A DNA stretch of 64,000 nucleotides, taken from positions 3,359 to 67,358 of the forward strand of contig SVTJ01000011.1 of NCBI GenBank assembly GCA_015063845.1, given 5' to 3'. A program made the translations under genes and the position numbers. Positions 1 to 10,681 of the stretch are shown here, in pieces; within the stretch, counting starts at the first letter, position 1, and each line of letters opens with the position of its first letter. The DNA comes from Oscillospiraceae bacterium. Its GTDB lineage: Bacteria > Bacillota > Clostridia > Oscillospirales > CAG-272. The notes under the pieces were generated by a model that saw only the letters and a list, made by a program, of their open reading frames with translations, made no database searches and was not told where the DNA came from.

Positions 1-297
1 CAAATTTTGACCGCAGCCACTCCTTATTCCTCGCTTTATCCGCCACTGGCGGCGCTCGGAAGCGTCCCCAACTGCGCTACATCCCGATTATTTAATTATT
101 TGTTTTTCGCAGTTGTCCGCTGCGCTTCCTGTTGCGGTGCCCAAAATTTGTTGCTTGCTCTCGCCACGCCAAATTTTGACCGCAGCCACTCCTTATTCCT
201 CGCTTTATCCGCCACTGGCGGCGCTCGGAAGCGTCCCCAACTGCGCTACATCCCGATTATTTAATTATTTGTTTTTCGCAGTTGTCCGCTGCGCTTT
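1..297. repeat. Direct repeat, two copies of about 127 bp with 169-bp period (1-127 and 170-296)
   Basis: caaattttgaccgcagccactccttattcctcgc...gttgtccgctgcgctt appears twice almost identically. Confidence 0.95.
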
Positions 298-419
298 TAT
301 TTAGCACCCAAACATTATACCACACTTTCTTCTTTTTTGCAATAGCGAAAAAGGTATTTTTTAATCTTTTGTTTAATCAAAGTGACCGACTTGCGTTTTG
401 CAAGTCGGTCATAAATCTT

Positions 420-1703
420 TTATACTTGTTCTTCAATCGTTCCCGTGCCTGCGTAGACATCGTCTCCGACCGCACGAAGATTTCTTGCGTACAGCTTTTT
501 TATAACTCCGTCATTTTTGAGAAGCGGCATGGGCGTGCCCGTATGATTTTCGGTGGAGATATTATCAAGTATCATATTATCAACTACTGTATTCGCTCCC
601 ACAAACACTGTCTCGACGGGGTTCGTGAACTCTCTGCGGTGCATATTGCTTATCTTTATATTCTTGACAATTGCGTCCTTTTGTATCCAAACCGGAGCGC
701 AGTGCGAGCCCGTACCCCACTTGGGAAGTATTCTGTTGACTATCTTTTGTATAGGCGTACGGTCTGCCTTGGCAATATAAAGATTATCAAGTGTTATTCC
801 GTCGAAATATCCCTCAAATTCACCCTTATAGAAGCGAGTGACACCAATGCCATACTGATAATACGTACCGTAAACGTCGCTTATATGAATATTCTCAACG
901 ACGTTCTTGACTGTCAGCAGTCTTACTCCGCTATGGCAGTTTTCGGCATATATATTGCTGACGTTGATATGTGTGATAGGACCGAACGATCCCTCATCCG
1001 CATTGAGCGCGACAAGGTCGTCATAGCAAGCGCCCTTGAGATTATCTATCGTACCGTAGTGGCAATTTCCATTTACGTGAACACCATCCATATTGAGCGG
1101 AACGGGATTTCCAAGATTAAAGTCGAATATAATATCCTTAACGGTGAAATAACTCACTCTGTCGAGGAATATCGCAAAATTTGTGGGATCCTTCATAGTA
1201 AGCTCACGGACGGTAAGGTTCTTTACGTTATAAAAGAGCATACCGTAGCCTGTATAGCCGTAGGGCTCGTATATATTATTGCGCTGAGGATTGGGGCTTT
1301 GTCCCATATTGTTGCAGTCCCAGATACCTCCACACACCTCAATATTTATTGCGGTATCCTCAGGCTCGGGGGAGTAGTCGTTTACAAAGAAGTTGTAGCT
1401 GTCAACTACCTTTATGCCTTCTTCTCCAAGGTGCGCCTCGTGCTTATATACCTCGGGGTGAGTTCTCTTTGCGGGCTTATATACCGTCTTATTCTGCAGC
1501 ATAAAGCAGTTAGAGCCGTCGGCAAGCTTTATATGAGCAAAACGTGGAAGTACAAGTCTGCAATTTGAGGGAATAACGAGAGTTTTTGTTATAAGATAAT
1601 TCTTTTTAGGGGCGGGAAGTACTACCTCACACGCTCCGCTGTCGAGCATCTCCTGTATCGCGGGATGATCGTCGTGAACACCGTCACCGTAAAGTGTATA
1701 CAT
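420..1703 (-). CDS. Right-handed beta-helix / glycoside hydrolase family 28-like protein
   Basis: 427-aa ORF; N-terminus YGDGVHDDHPAIQEMLDSGACEVVLPAPKKNYLI and repeated beta-helix-like NVKNLTVRELTMKDPTNFAIF segments. Confidence 0.7.
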   Translation of the reverse strand: MYTLYGDGVHDDHPAIQEMLDSGACEVVLPAPKKNYLITKTLVIPSNCRLVLPRFAHIKLADGSNCFMLQNKTVYKPAKRTHPEVYKHEAHLGEEGIKVVDSYNFFVNDYSPEPEDTAINIEVCGGIWDCNNMGQSPNPQRNNIYEPYGYTGYGMLFYNVKNLTVRELTMKDPTNFAIFLDRVSYFTVKDIIFDFNLGNPVPLNMDGVHVNGNCHYGTIDNLKGACYDDLVALNADEGSFGPITHINVSNIYAENCHSGVRLLTVKNVVENIHISDVYGTYYQYGIGVTRFYKGEFEGYFDGITLDNLYIAKADRTPIQKIVNRILPKWGTGSHCAPVWIQKDAIVKNIKISNMHRREFTNPVETVFVGANTVVDNMILDNISTENHTGTPMPLLKNDGVIKKLYARNLRAVGDDVYAGTGTIEEQV

Positions 1704-1786
1704 AGCATTCTCCTTTGTTTATGTTTTATTGATACCATTATACCACACATCCACTCAAAAATCAATATGATAAACGTCCAAAAGTA

Positions 1787-2128
1787 TTATTTTTGTGGCA
1801 GAATGGTTATTATATCTACATGTTTACCAAGTGATTTGAATGCATTTATCGTGTACAAAGTGCCTTTTGAACTTCCATCCCAAAAAGCTAATGCTTGGTC
1901 TGAGTATTCAGCTATAAGTAGATTTCTCTTCAAAGGAGCGGATATTCCGAATTTTTTGTATTCCGGTAAAAATACAGTTAGCTTTATTCCAAGCTCAGTT
2001 GCGTATTCTGCTGCACAAGTGTCCACGCCTTTTGCGCCGCCCGATACTATTTCTGTGGTGTTTTTTGGAATGTATTTGCCAATATCATCTACGTGTATAC
2101 TTCTTGAGCCTATTATTGCAAGTTTCAT
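1787..2128 (-). CDS. SLOG-domain (DprA/YspA-like) small protein
   Basis: MKLAIIGSRSI...TEIVSGGAKGVDTCAAEYATELGIKLTVFLPEY; SLOG Rossmann signature. Start moved to the internal Met. Confidence 0.7.
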   Translation of the reverse strand: MKLAIIGSRSIHVDDIGKYIPKNTTEIVSGGAKGVDTCAAEYATELGIKLTVFLPEYKKFGISAPLKRNLLIAEYSDQALAFWDGSSKGTLYTINAFKSLGKHVDIITILPQK

Positions 2129-2226
2129 GTTTAACCTCATTTTGAACATATTTTGCGCCTATTATCAACATCATATCACAAAATAGGTGTAAAGTAAATA
2201 CATAATATGTTAAAAGTGAGGTTATT

Positions 2227-2394
2227 ATGGCTATAAAAAGTTTATCTATAAGAATTGATGATAAGGTCCTTGACAAGCTACATGTCGTTGCTGATTATGA
2301 GGGCAGGAGTGCAAACAGTCAAATATTGATACTCATACGCGATTGTATCGAGAAATACGAAAAAGAGCACGGCGAGATAAAAATAGGAAAATAA
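2227..2394 (+). CDS. Ribbon-helix-helix (Arc/CopG-type) DNA-binding protein, 55 aa, absent from ORF track
   Basis: Translated by hand: MAIKSLSIRIDDKVLDKLHVVADYEGRSANSQILILIRDCIEKYEKEHGEIKIGK*. Confidence 0.75.
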   Translation: MAIKSLSIRIDDKVLDKLHVVADYEGRSANSQILILIRDCIEKYEKEHGEIKIGK

Positions 2395-2395
2395 A

Positions 2396-2436
2396 GAAAG
2401 CACTTATGACGGCTTTGTCATAAGTGCTTTCTTTGT
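2396..2436 (+). terminator. Intrinsic terminator after the RHH gene
   Basis: gaaagcacttatgac-ggctttg-tcataagtgctttctttg. Confidence 0.8.
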
Positions 2437-2446
2437 AATGAAATCT

Positions 2447-3526
2447 TTATTCTCTAACTATTCTGTTTTCTTCTACACCGAGTATAACGGTCGTATCTTT
2501 AGCTTTTCCTTTGAGCACAAGACGAGCGTTGGGCTTTGTAAACACAAGACCGTTTACAACGTTGCCTTCGCCCTCGATGACGACGTCAGCATCGACTATG
2601 TTAGTCATAAGGATATTCTCGTTTCCTTCGATGACTATTGCTTCGCGAGTGGAGTGCATAAAGGTGTTACCGAGAATTCTATTCTTATCACCGATTATCT
2701 TAAGTCCGATAGCCTTATTTTTCTGGATCTGACGCTGCTCGTTGGATGTAGCATCATCGACGTAATACCAGAAAACGCCGGGGAAGTCAACGAGATTATC
2801 GCGGAAGATACAGCTTGATATGTTCTTGAAGTAAACAGCACACGGCTCTTCGTTTTCTATGGGACTTGATCCGCAGTTGCGGACGAAATGGATATCCGTG
2901 ATATCTACGTTGTGTATCTTCGAATTAGTTCCGTCAAAGAAGAAACCGTAAGAGGGGGTGTCGGCAACGACGCACTGACGGAAATGAGCATAGTAGGATG
3001 CTCTCGGTGCAAAATAAACACCTATGCAACAGCCGTCCATATTTATCTTTTCAAAGGAACAAGCATCAAGCTCGGAGTTGTCAGCCGCACAAACGGCAGT
3101 TGCGAGACCGCAGCAGGATATCTTTGAGAACTGTCCCTGGTCTACTCTTTGTGAACCGAAATAAAGTCCTGCGGAGTGTGAAGGGTTTTCAATATCGAGC
3201 AGACCGCGCGTGTCCATACCCTTTATATCTCCCTGAATGCCGATGTCACACACCATAGCTCCTGCGGGAACGTTATCTACACCTACCGAGACGGCGGGAA
3301 AATCGCGGCCTATAAGACGAAGCTTTGTACCGTAAGGTGTCTCAAATACTCCGTTGGGGTCGAGATTATATGCCCAAACATCACCCTCAAGTTTTGAAGA
3401 GGGGGTGTCGACGACTATGCTGCTTTCAAGCTCATAAGAGCCGGCGCCGAGGTGCACCTTGCCGCCTGATGCCTTTATAGCGTTAAGCGCTACCTGTATA
3501 TCCTTACCGTTCTTTATCATTGTCAT
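2447..3526 (-). CDS. Right-handed parallel beta-helix protein
   Basis: 359-aa ORF, GKDIQVALNAIKASGGKVHLGAGSYELESSIVVDTPSSKLEGD and C-terminal short beta-rungs. Confidence 0.65.
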   Translation of the reverse strand: MTMIKNGKDIQVALNAIKASGGKVHLGAGSYELESSIVVDTPSSKLEGDVWAYNLDPNGVFETPYGTKLRLIGRDFPAVSVGVDNVPAGAMVCDIGIQGDIKGMDTRGLLDIENPSHSAGLYFGSQRVDQGQFSKISCCGLATAVCAADNSELDACSFEKINMDGCCIGVYFAPRASYYAHFRQCVVADTPSYGFFFDGTNSKIHNVDITDIHFVRNCGSSPIENEEPCAVYFKNISSCIFRDNLVDFPGVFWYYVDDATSNEQRQIQKNKAIGLKIIGDKNRILGNTFMHSTREAIVIEGNENILMTNIVDADVVIEGEGNVVNGLVFTKPNARLVLKGKAKDTTVILGVEENRIVRE

Positions 3527-3586
3527 TCTCCTGTCGTTTTTTAATTGGGGAACAACGCAATCGCGTTGTTCCCCATAGATTTTATA

Positions 3587-4594
3587 TCAGAGCAACGGAA
3601 TTCCGTTTTCTTCGCAGATGCGCACTGTTTCGCTGTCCCAAATGCTCGACTGCACCTCGCCTATGTGAGCGCAGCCCATCATAAGCATACAAAGTCTTGA
3701 CTGACCAACGCCGCCGCCTATCGTAAGAGGAAGCTCGTCGTTGAGAAGCATTTTGTGGAAAGGAAGCTCTCTGCGGTCGTCACAGCCTGCGAGCGTGAGC
3801 TGTCTGTCGAGACTTTCAGCGTCAACGCGGATACCCATAGAGGATATCTCAACACCTCTGCCGAGAACGTCATTCCAGAAGAATATGTCTCCGTTAAGCT
3901 GCCAATCGTCGTAGTCGGGTGCTCTACCGTCGTGCGGCTTGCCGGAGCGGAGGTTACCGCCTATTTGCATAATAAATGCGGTCTTATGCTCCTTAACGTA
4001 TGCACTCTCACGCTGAGAGCCTGTCATATCGGGATACATATCCTCAAGCTCCTGCGTGGTTACAAAGGATACTTCACGGCAGAGCTTTGTTGTGAGCTGA
4101 GGGTAATGCACCTGAAGACGGTCATTTGTGTTACAGATAGCATTTACAATAGCTGTAACGATGAGCTTGAGAAACTCGATGTTTCTATTCTCGCGTGTAA
4201 TTATTTTTTCCCAGTCCCACTGGTCAACGTATATGGAGTGTAGGTTGTCAAGCTCCTCATCACGGCGAATTGCGTTCATATCTGTGTAAAGACCGTTACC
4301 GACTGAAAAATTATATCTCTTAAGAGCAAGTCTTTTCCATTTAGCGAGCGAGTGAACGACCTGAGCCTCAGTTCCTATTGCGGGAACGTCGAAGGAGACG
4401 GGACGCTCATATCCGTTGAGGTTGTCGTTAAGACCCGATTGTTCTGTAACGAAAAGCGGTGCGGAAACACGCTTAAGACCGAGAGCCTCGGAGAATTCTT
4501 CCTGAAACGTGCGCTTGATATAAGCGATCGCCTTTTGAGTGTTGTACTCATCAAGTGGGGGACGGTATCCCTCGGGTACAAATATCTTGTTCAT
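3587..4594 (-). CDS. asnA: Aspartate--ammonia ligase (AsnA)
   Basis: MNKIFVPEGYRPPLDEYNTQKAIAYIKRTFQEEFSEALGLKRVSAPLFV...; GGGVGQSRLCMLMM class II motif. Confidence 0.95.
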   Translation of the reverse strand: MNKIFVPEGYRPPLDEYNTQKAIAYIKRTFQEEFSEALGLKRVSAPLFVTEQSGLNDNLNGYERPVSFDVPAIGTEAQVVHSLAKWKRLALKRYNFSVGNGLYTDMNAIRRDEELDNLHSIYVDQWDWEKIITRENRNIEFLKLIVTAIVNAICNTNDRLQVHYPQLTTKLCREVSFVTTQELEDMYPDMTGSQRESAYVKEHKTAFIMQIGGNLRSGKPHDGRAPDYDDWQLNGDIFFWNDVLGRGVEISSMGIRVDAESLDRQLTLAGCDDRRELPFHKMLLNDELPLTIGGGVGQSRLCMLMMGCAHIGEVQSSIWDSETVRICEENGIPLL

Positions 4595-4721
4595 AGTATA
4601 TTTTCCTTCCTTATGTGAAGTGTTAAAAGCTATCATCTATTAATTATATAATAAAACGTGTCTAAAATCAATAGATTTTATAAAATTGGTGTTAAAACCT
4701 ACTTTTCTTAAAAAAATAAAA

Positions 4722-4755
4722 TTGAGGGAAGCTTCGTACGGGAAGCTTCCCTCAA
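4722..4755 (-). terminator. Intrinsic terminator after asnS
   Basis: Minus strand TTGAGGGAAGCTTC-N-GAAGCTTCCCTCAA followed by a T-rich run. Confidence 0.8.
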
Positions 4756-4768
4756 AAAATATACAAGA

Positions 4769-6163
4769 TCAATATTCTGCGTTGCCTACTGTTCTGGGGT
4801 AGGGGAGAACGTCACGGATGTTGGAGATGCCTGTGAGGTACATAATTATACGCTCAAAGCCAAGTCCGTAGCCCGCGTGCTTTGTACCGCCGAAGCGACG
4901 GAGGTTGAGATACCACCAATAGTCCTCTTCATTGAGACCGCACTCTGCCATACGGGAAGTGAGAACGTCGATTCTCTCCTCACGCTGAGAGCCGCCGATT
5001 ATCTCGCCGACACCGGGAACGAGCAAGTCCATAGCTGCAACGGTCTTGCCGTCGTCGTTCAGTCTCATATAGAATGCCTTTATCTCCTTCGGGTAGTCGA
5101 TAACGAATACGGGGCACTTGAATACCTGCTCAGTGAGGTATCTCTCGTGCTCGGTCTGAAGGTCTATGCCCCATTCAACGGGATACTTGAAATCAGCCCC
5201 GCTCTTCTTGAGGATATCGACAGCCTCGGTGTACGTTACCTTCTTATATTCACTTGCCGCAAGTGTCTCAAGACGAGCCTTAAGTCCCTTTTCAACAAAG
5301 CTATTGAAGAAATCAATTTCCTGAGGACAGTTTTTGAGGACGTGGCGAATGATGTATTGTATCATATCCCACGCAAGCTGCATATTGTCGTCAAGGTCCG
5401 CAAATGCTATCTCGGGCTCTATCATCCAGAACTCGGCTGCGTGTCTTGCTGTGTTGGAGTTCTCAGCGCGGAATGTAGGGCCAAACGTATATATCTTGCC
5501 GTATGCGAGAGCATATGTCTCGCCCTCAAGCTGACCTGAAACGGTGAGGTTTGCCGACTTGCCGAAGAAGTCCTGAGAAAAGTCTATCTCTCCGTTTTCG
5601 GTGCGGGGGGGATTGTCCATATCAAGCGTTGTCACACGGAACATCTCGCCTGCTCCTTCGCAGTCGGATGCTGTGATGATAGGCGTATGAACGTATACAA
5701 ATCCTCTGTCGTGGAAGAACTGGTGAATAGCAAATGCCGCCTCACTTCTTACTCTGAATGCCGCGGAGAAGAGGTTCGTTCTCGGACGCAGATAAGCCTG
5801 CTCACGCAAGAACTCCACCGTGTGACGCTTAGGCTGGAGAGGGTATTCGGGAGTGGACGTGCCCTCGACCTCAATATTCTCTGCCTTTATCTCAAAGGGC
5901 TGCTTCATATTGGGAGTGAGCTCTACCTTACCCGTGATAACGAGAGCCGCGCCGATATTCTGGTGAGCTATCTCGTCGTAGTTGTTTATCTTTTCGCGCT
6001 CAAGTACTACCTGTACGTTTTTGTGGCAGCTACCGTCGTTAAGATCGATAAATCCAAACGCCTTACTGTCACGCAGATTTCTGACCCAACCGCCAACGGT
6101 TACTGTTTTGCCGCCGAACGCTTCGGGATTTTCATAAATAGAGCGAACAAAATCTCTTTTCAT
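4769..6163 (-). CDS. asnS: Asparaginyl-tRNA synthetase
   Basis: 464 aa; [78 protein letters not shown]. Confidence 0.97.
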   Translation of the reverse strand: MKRDFVRSIYENPEAFGGKTVTVGGWVRNLRDSKAFGFIDLNDGSCHKNVQVVLEREKINNYDEIAHQNIGAALVITGKVELTPNMKQPFEIKAENIEVEGTSTPEYPLQPKRHTVEFLREQAYLRPRTNLFSAAFRVRSEAAFAIHQFFHDRGFVYVHTPIITASDCEGAGEMFRVTTLDMDNPPRTENGEIDFSQDFFGKSANLTVSGQLEGETYALAYGKIYTFGPTFRAENSNTARHAAEFWMIEPEIAFADLDDNMQLAWDMIQYIIRHVLKNCPQEIDFFNSFVEKGLKARLETLAASEYKKVTYTEAVDILKKSGADFKYPVEWGIDLQTEHERYLTEQVFKCPVFVIDYPKEIKAFYMRLNDDGKTVAAMDLLVPGVGEIIGGSQREERIDVLTSRMAECGLNEEDYWWYLNLRRFGGTKHAGYGLGFERIIMYLTGISNIRDVLPYPRTVGNAEY

Positions 6164-6207
6164 CTTTTTTCTCCGTTCATTAAATGTAATAAAAACTATA
6201 TCAATTA

Positions 6208-6236
6208 ATTATATCACCCAACAGCTCTTTTGTCAA
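6208..6236 (-). promoter_or_regulatory. Consensus sigma-A promoter for asnS
   Basis: TTGACA-N17-TATAAT on minus strand. Confidence 0.8.
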
Positions 6237-6275
6237 TCACATTTTCCGAAAATTACCGATTGTTGGCTACAAATA

Positions 6276-6304
6276 TTGACAATACTTTCGATGTGTGATA
6301 AAAT
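6276..6304 (+). promoter_or_regulatory. Sigma-A promoter for the ABC transporter operon
   Basis: TTGACA-N17-TAAAAT. Confidence 0.75.
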
Positions 6305-6339
6305 TATAGATGTGTTTTTTGAAAGAGAGAAGGGATATT

Positions 6340-8061
6340 ATGTTAAAACGTTTTATTAGCTATTATAAGCCTCACAAGCTTATATTTACACTTGATATGC
6401 TTGCGGCGCTAGTTGTGTCCTTGGTGGGAATAGTTTATCCCGTGGTTACAAGAAGTATGCTCAACGATCTTATTCCAAACCGAAACTACCGAATGGTCGT
6501 TATATGCGGTCTTGCGCTGCTTGGACTGTATCTTATCCGTATGCTGCTTAACTACTTTATCCAGTATTACGGTCACGTAATGGGCGTGCGTATGCAGGCG
6601 CAGATGCGTTCGGATATGTTCAGACATCTTGAAAAGCTGCCGTATAGCTTTTACGACAGCCACGAAACGGGCAAGATAATGTCAAGAATGACGACGGACC
6701 TTTGGGAGATAAGCGAGCTTGCTCATCACGGCCCCGAAAATCTGCTCATATCAGGCATCACGATAATAATCTCCTTCGTATATCTCATTAACATAAACGT
6801 GCCGCTTACACTTATAATCTTCGCTTGTATTCCTTTTCTGATACTTGTTGCGGTTCTTCTTCGCAAGAAAATGAGGAACGCGTTTATGGAGAGCAGAAAG
6901 TCCACCGCTGTGATAAATGCCTCTTTGGAGAGCAGTATCTCGGGAATAAGGGTAACTAAGGCATTTGATAACGCAAAAAAGGAAGAGGAAAAGTTTGAGG
7001 AAGGCAACAAGCAGTTTGTCTTTGCAAGACGTGATGCCTATAAGGCGATGGGACGCTTTCACTCAATGACCTCGTTTATTACCGATATTTTTAATGTAGT
7101 TGTTCTCATAGCGGGTGGATTTTTCCTCTATAACGGAAAGATACAGCTTGGAGACTACTCGGCATTCATCGTTTCGGTCAATCTCTTCATCGCCCCCGTT
7201 ATGACACTTATCAACTTTATGGAGCAGTACCAGAACGGCGTTACGGGATTTGAGAGATTTATCGAGATAATGGACGAAGAGCCCGAGAAGGACGCAGAGG
7301 GAGCGGTGGATGTTGATAACGTCGAGGGTCATATCGAGCTTAAGAAGGTCGTATATGGATATGACACATCAAAGGACGTGCTCAAAGGCATCGACCTTGA
7401 TATCGAAAAGGGCAAGAAGTTTGCGCTTGTCGGTCCGTCGGGCGGCGGAAAGACCACGATATGCCACCTCATTCCTCATTTTTACGATATAGAGAGCGGA
7501 GATATACTTATTGACGGCAAGAGTATTTCTGGAATGACCCGAAGCTCGCTTCGCCGCAATATCGGTATAGTTCAGCAGGATATATATCTCTTTAACGCGA
7601 GTATCAAGGACAATATTCTTTACGGCAGACTTGACGCTACCGATGAAGAGGTCATAGAAGCGGCAAAGAGAGCGAATATCCACGACTATATAATGACGCT
7701 TGAGGACGGTTATGATACGCAGATAGGAGAGAGGGGCGTAAGACTTTCGGGCGGACAAAAGCAGAGACTGTCCATAGCTCGAGTGTTCCTTAAAAATCCG
7801 CCTATCCTTATACTTGACGAGGCGACAAGTGCGCTTGATAACACCACCGAGATACTCATTCAGCAGGCTCTTGACGAGCTTTGCGTCGGCAGAACTACGC
7901 TCGTTGTCGCGCACAGACTGTCTACGATAAAGAATGCAGACGAAATAGCCGTCGTTGCGGACGGAACGATAATTGAGCAGGGAACACATGACGAGCTTCT
8001 CAAGCTTGACGGTGAGTACTCAAAGCTTTATAATTTGCAATTTAAAGAGAACTTGAAATGA
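6340..8061 (+). CDS. ABC transporter, fused permease/ATP-binding (MsbA/MdlB type)
   Basis: Walker A GPSGGGKT, signature LSGGQKQR, Walker B ILILDEATSALD; start at internal Met after RBS agagaaggg. Confidence 0.95.
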   Translation: MLKRFISYYKPHKLIFTLDMLAALVVSLVGIVYPVVTRSMLNDLIPNRNYRMVVICGLALLGLYLIRMLLNYFIQYYGHVMGVRMQAQMRSDMFRHLEKLPYSFYDSHETGKIMSRMTTDLWEISELAHHGPENLLISGITIIISFVYLININVPLTLIIFACIPFLILVAVLLRKKMRNAFMESRKSTAVINASLESSISGIRVTKAFDNAKKEEEKFEEGNKQFVFARRDAYKAMGRFHSMTSFITDIFNVVVLIAGGFFLYNGKIQLGDYSAFIVSVNLFIAPVMTLINFMEQYQNGVTGFERFIEIMDEEPEKDAEGAVDVDNVEGHIELKKVVYGYDTSKDVLKGIDLDIEKGKKFALVGPSGGGKTTICHLIPHFYDIESGDILIDGKSISGMTRSSLRRNIGIVQQDIYLFNASIKDNILYGRLDATDEEVIEAAKRANIHDYIMTLEDGYDTQIGERGVRLSGGQKQRLSIARVFLKNPPILILDEATSALDNTTEILIQQALDELCVGRTTLVVAHRLSTIKNADEIAVVADGTIIEQGTHDELLKLDGEYSKLYNLQFKENLK

Positions 8062-8972
8062 AAAATAAGCTTTCGGTAATATTTATACTTTTGGCGGGCG
8101 CATTATGGGGAAGCTCTTGTATATTCGTGAACAAGCTGTCCTCAATGGGCTTTTCGCCTATGCAGTGTACGGCAATAAGAACGCTTTTCGGCGCGCTTAT
8201 CCTCAATGCGGCTCTTCTCATAAAGGGCAGACACCACTATAAAATGAGCCTTGCGTCATACGGACTTTGCGCGGCATCGGGCATCTGCTCTGTGCTTTCA
8301 ATGTGCATTTTTTACTATTATTCCATGACGTATACGTCGGCAGCAGTAAGTGCGATATTGCTTTATACAGCCCCGCTTTTCGTTATGATAATGTCGGTGC
8401 TGTTCCTTGGCGAACGCTTTACAGCAAAAAAGATAGTGGCGTTTGTTATAGCTATCATTGGCTGCGCCCTCGTGTCGGGAATAGTCACGGGCGCGGCGGC
8501 AAGTGGACTTGGAATACTTTTCGGAGTGCTTTCGGGCTTTTCCTACTCGCTCTACGGTATCTTTGCAGACCTGTTTATGAAAAAGAATAAAGAGCCGCTT
8601 ACGTTTTCTGCGCTCTCTTTCGCTTTTGCGGCGCTCGGCGCATTGATAATATCTAAGCCGTGGCAGATAGTGGGCGTTTGTGCAGAAGCTGAAAAGCCGT
8701 ATTTTTTGCCGTTGCTCTTTGTGGTGTTCAGCCTTTGCACAGCTGTGCTTCCGTATTTGTTCTACACCAAAGGCCTTACGGGAGTACGTCCCGACGTTGC
8801 CTCTATCCTTGCGTTCAGCGAGCCTCTTATGGCGGCTGTGTTTGGTATAGCTGTGCTTGGTCAGCCTCTTGACGCTTGGCAGGTCGTAGGTATTTTGCTT
8901 GTAACGCTTGCGATCGTGGTGCTTAACGTCAATTTCAGACGGCGCGGCGGTGAAGAGATACAAAAGCTGTAA
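8058..8972 (+). CDS. EamA/DMT-family transporter
   Basis: About 10 hydrophobic helices, LAGALWGSSCIFVNKL, ATGA overlap with upstream gene. Confidence 0.9.
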   Translation: MKNKLSVIFILLAGALWGSSCIFVNKLSSMGFSPMQCTAIRTLFGALILNAALLIKGRHHYKMSLASYGLCAASGICSVLSMCIFYYYSMTYTSAAVSAILLYTAPLFVMIMSVLFLGERFTAKKIVAFVIAIIGCALVSGIVTGAAASGLGILFGVLSGFSYSLYGIFADLFMKKNKEPLTFSALSFAFAALGALIISKPWQIVGVCAEAEKPYFLPLLFVVFSLCTAVLPYLFYTKGLTGVRPDVASILAFSEPLMAAVFGIAVLGQPLDAWQVVGILLVTLAIVVLNVNFRRRGGEEIQKL

Positions 8973-9083
8973 TTTTTCAAAATATTTACAAATAAGACAT
9001 TGTATTTTTCTGTGATATGATATAATATTAAATGAAGTGTTGTGCGCTGCGCATAAAGTACGCATTTGAAAGGATAAGTATTC

Positions 9084-9989
9084 GTGTTTGGATATGTAAG
9101 AGTCAAAAGCTCAGAGCTTAAAGTAAGAGAATACGAAGCATATCGCGGTGCGTATTGCGGATTGTGCCGTTCTATGGGGAAGTGTACGGGTCAGTGCTCA
9201 AGAATGACGCTCAGTTACGATTTTGCCTTTCTCGTGCTCGTAAGAGTATGTCTTGAAAATACCGAGATAGAGTTTTCACAGCGCAGATGTCTTGCGCATC
9301 CGCTCAAAAAACGCAACGTTATGGAGCGTAATTCCACGCTCGACTACTGTGCGAGAGCGGCGGCAATACTTAATTACCATAAGATAAAGGACGACCTTGC
9401 AGACGAGAAGGGTGTTAAAAAACTCAGAGCGTTGCTTGTGTATCCTTTGGTTGCTAAAGCAAGAAAGAAGGCTTTAAAGGCGGGACTTTTGGAGCTTGAC
9501 GAGAGTGTCAGTCGCCGTCTTGGCGAGCTTGCGGACACAGAAAAGCAAGCATTGGCAAGCGTTGATATACCTGCTACGATATTCGGAGAGATACTTGCCG
9601 ATATAGTGGCGTTCGGTCTTGAGGACGATGGAGCGCGAATAGCCCGTGAGCTTGGCAGAAGCGTGGGAAAATGGATATATACGATCGATGCGCTTGACGA
9701 TATGAAAGAGGACAAGGCAAAGGGAAGATACAATCCTTTTCTGCTTCTTTACGGCGGAAGATTGCCCACCGCCGAAGAGCTTGTGCTTGTGTCAGATGCA
9801 CTTAAGGCGGGGCTGTGCTCAGCCGAGGCAGCGCTTGACCTCGTGCACACCGATAGGGCAGTTATGATGAGTATAATTGAAAACATAATGTATCTTGGCT
9901 TGCCGCAGACCGCAGAGCAGATAATTAGTGATGACGGGAATAAAAAATGCAAGTGCCAAGAGCGCAATAAAGAAAGGAATTTGACCTGA
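9084..9989 (+). CDS. DUF5685-family protein
   Basis: [50 protein letters not shown] start with upstream gaaagga. Confidence 0.8.
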   Translation: MFGYVRVKSSELKVREYEAYRGAYCGLCRSMGKCTGQCSRMTLSYDFAFLVLVRVCLENTEIEFSQRRCLAHPLKKRNVMERNSTLDYCARAAAILNYHKIKDDLADEKGVKKLRALLVYPLVAKARKKALKAGLLELDESVSRRLGELADTEKQALASVDIPATIFGEILADIVAFGLEDDGARIARELGRSVGKWIYTIDALDDMKEDKAKGRYNPFLLLYGGRLPTAEELVLVSDALKAGLCSAEAALDLVHTDRAVMMSIIENIMYLGLPQTAEQIISDDGNKKCKCQERNKERNLT

Positions 9990-10624
9990 TGAACGATCCG
10001 TACAAGGTTCTTGGAGTGTCGCCCGACGCTTCCGACGACGAAATAAAAAAAGCATACAGACAACTTGCGCGTAAGTATCACCCAGATAAGTACCGCGACA
10101 GCGACCTTGCCGATCTCGCGAGCGAGAAAATGAAAGAGGTCAACGCAGCTTACGAAGAAATAAAGAAGATGCGTGAGAACGGCGGCTCGTCCTCAAATAG
10201 AGGCGGTCAGTACAATTACGGCGGCGGAACGTCTGCGAGCGGAGACCCTACGTATAATGAGATACGCAGACTTATAAACATAGGAAATATAGGTCAGGCA
10301 GAGCAAAAGCTTTATTCTGTTGCCGAGCCCGACAGAGGTGCTGAGTGGAACTTCCTTATGGGATGCGTTATGCTCAGACGCGGAAACTATATGGACGCGC
10401 AGAGATACTTTGATATCGCTTGCTCGCTTGATCCGTACAATAACGAATACCGTACAGCTCAGAACAATCTTCGCAACCGCGCTCAGGGCTATGGCGGAGG
10501 ATACCGCACAAACAATAATCAGGGTAGTGGCTGCGCTTGCTCCACGTGTGACATTTGTTCGGGACTTATGTGTGCGGACTGTTGCTGTGAATGTATGGGC
10601 GGAGACCTTATCTCCTGCTGCTGA
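9989..10624 (+). CDS. J-domain (DnaJ-like) protein with Cys-rich C-terminal tail
   Basis: [36 protein letters not shown]-term [30 protein letters not shown]. Confidence 0.9.
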   Translation: MNDPYKVLGVSPDASDDEIKKAYRQLARKYHPDKYRDSDLADLASEKMKEVNAAYEEIKKMRENGGSSSNRGGQYNYGGGTSASGDPTYNEIRRLINIGNIGQAEQKLYSVAEPDRGAEWNFLMGCVMLRRGNYMDAQRYFDIACSLDPYNNEYRTAQNNLRNRAQGYGGGYRTNNNQGSGCACSTCDICSGLMCADCCCECMGGDLISCC

Positions 10625-10681
10625 TGAAAGAAGGTATGCGCTATAAAAAACAGTAGTACAAAGCAGCTTGCCGTTTGCGCA

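Noticed and set aside
282-1568. 428-aa plus-strand ORF
   Set aside because: Antisense to the beta-helix gene 420-1703; that strand has a coherent beta-helix product and start region, this ORF does not.
3547-3574. Hairpin ggggaacaacgc-N4-gcgttgttcccc called as terminator after asnA
   Set aside because: Strong stem, but no T-tract follows on the minus strand; it sits just before the next gene's RBS, so function is unclear.
6164-6339. T-box or other riboswitch upstream of asnS
   Set aside because: The region between asnS and the ABC operon is taken up by two back-to-back sigma-A promoters; no T-box sequence or room for one.
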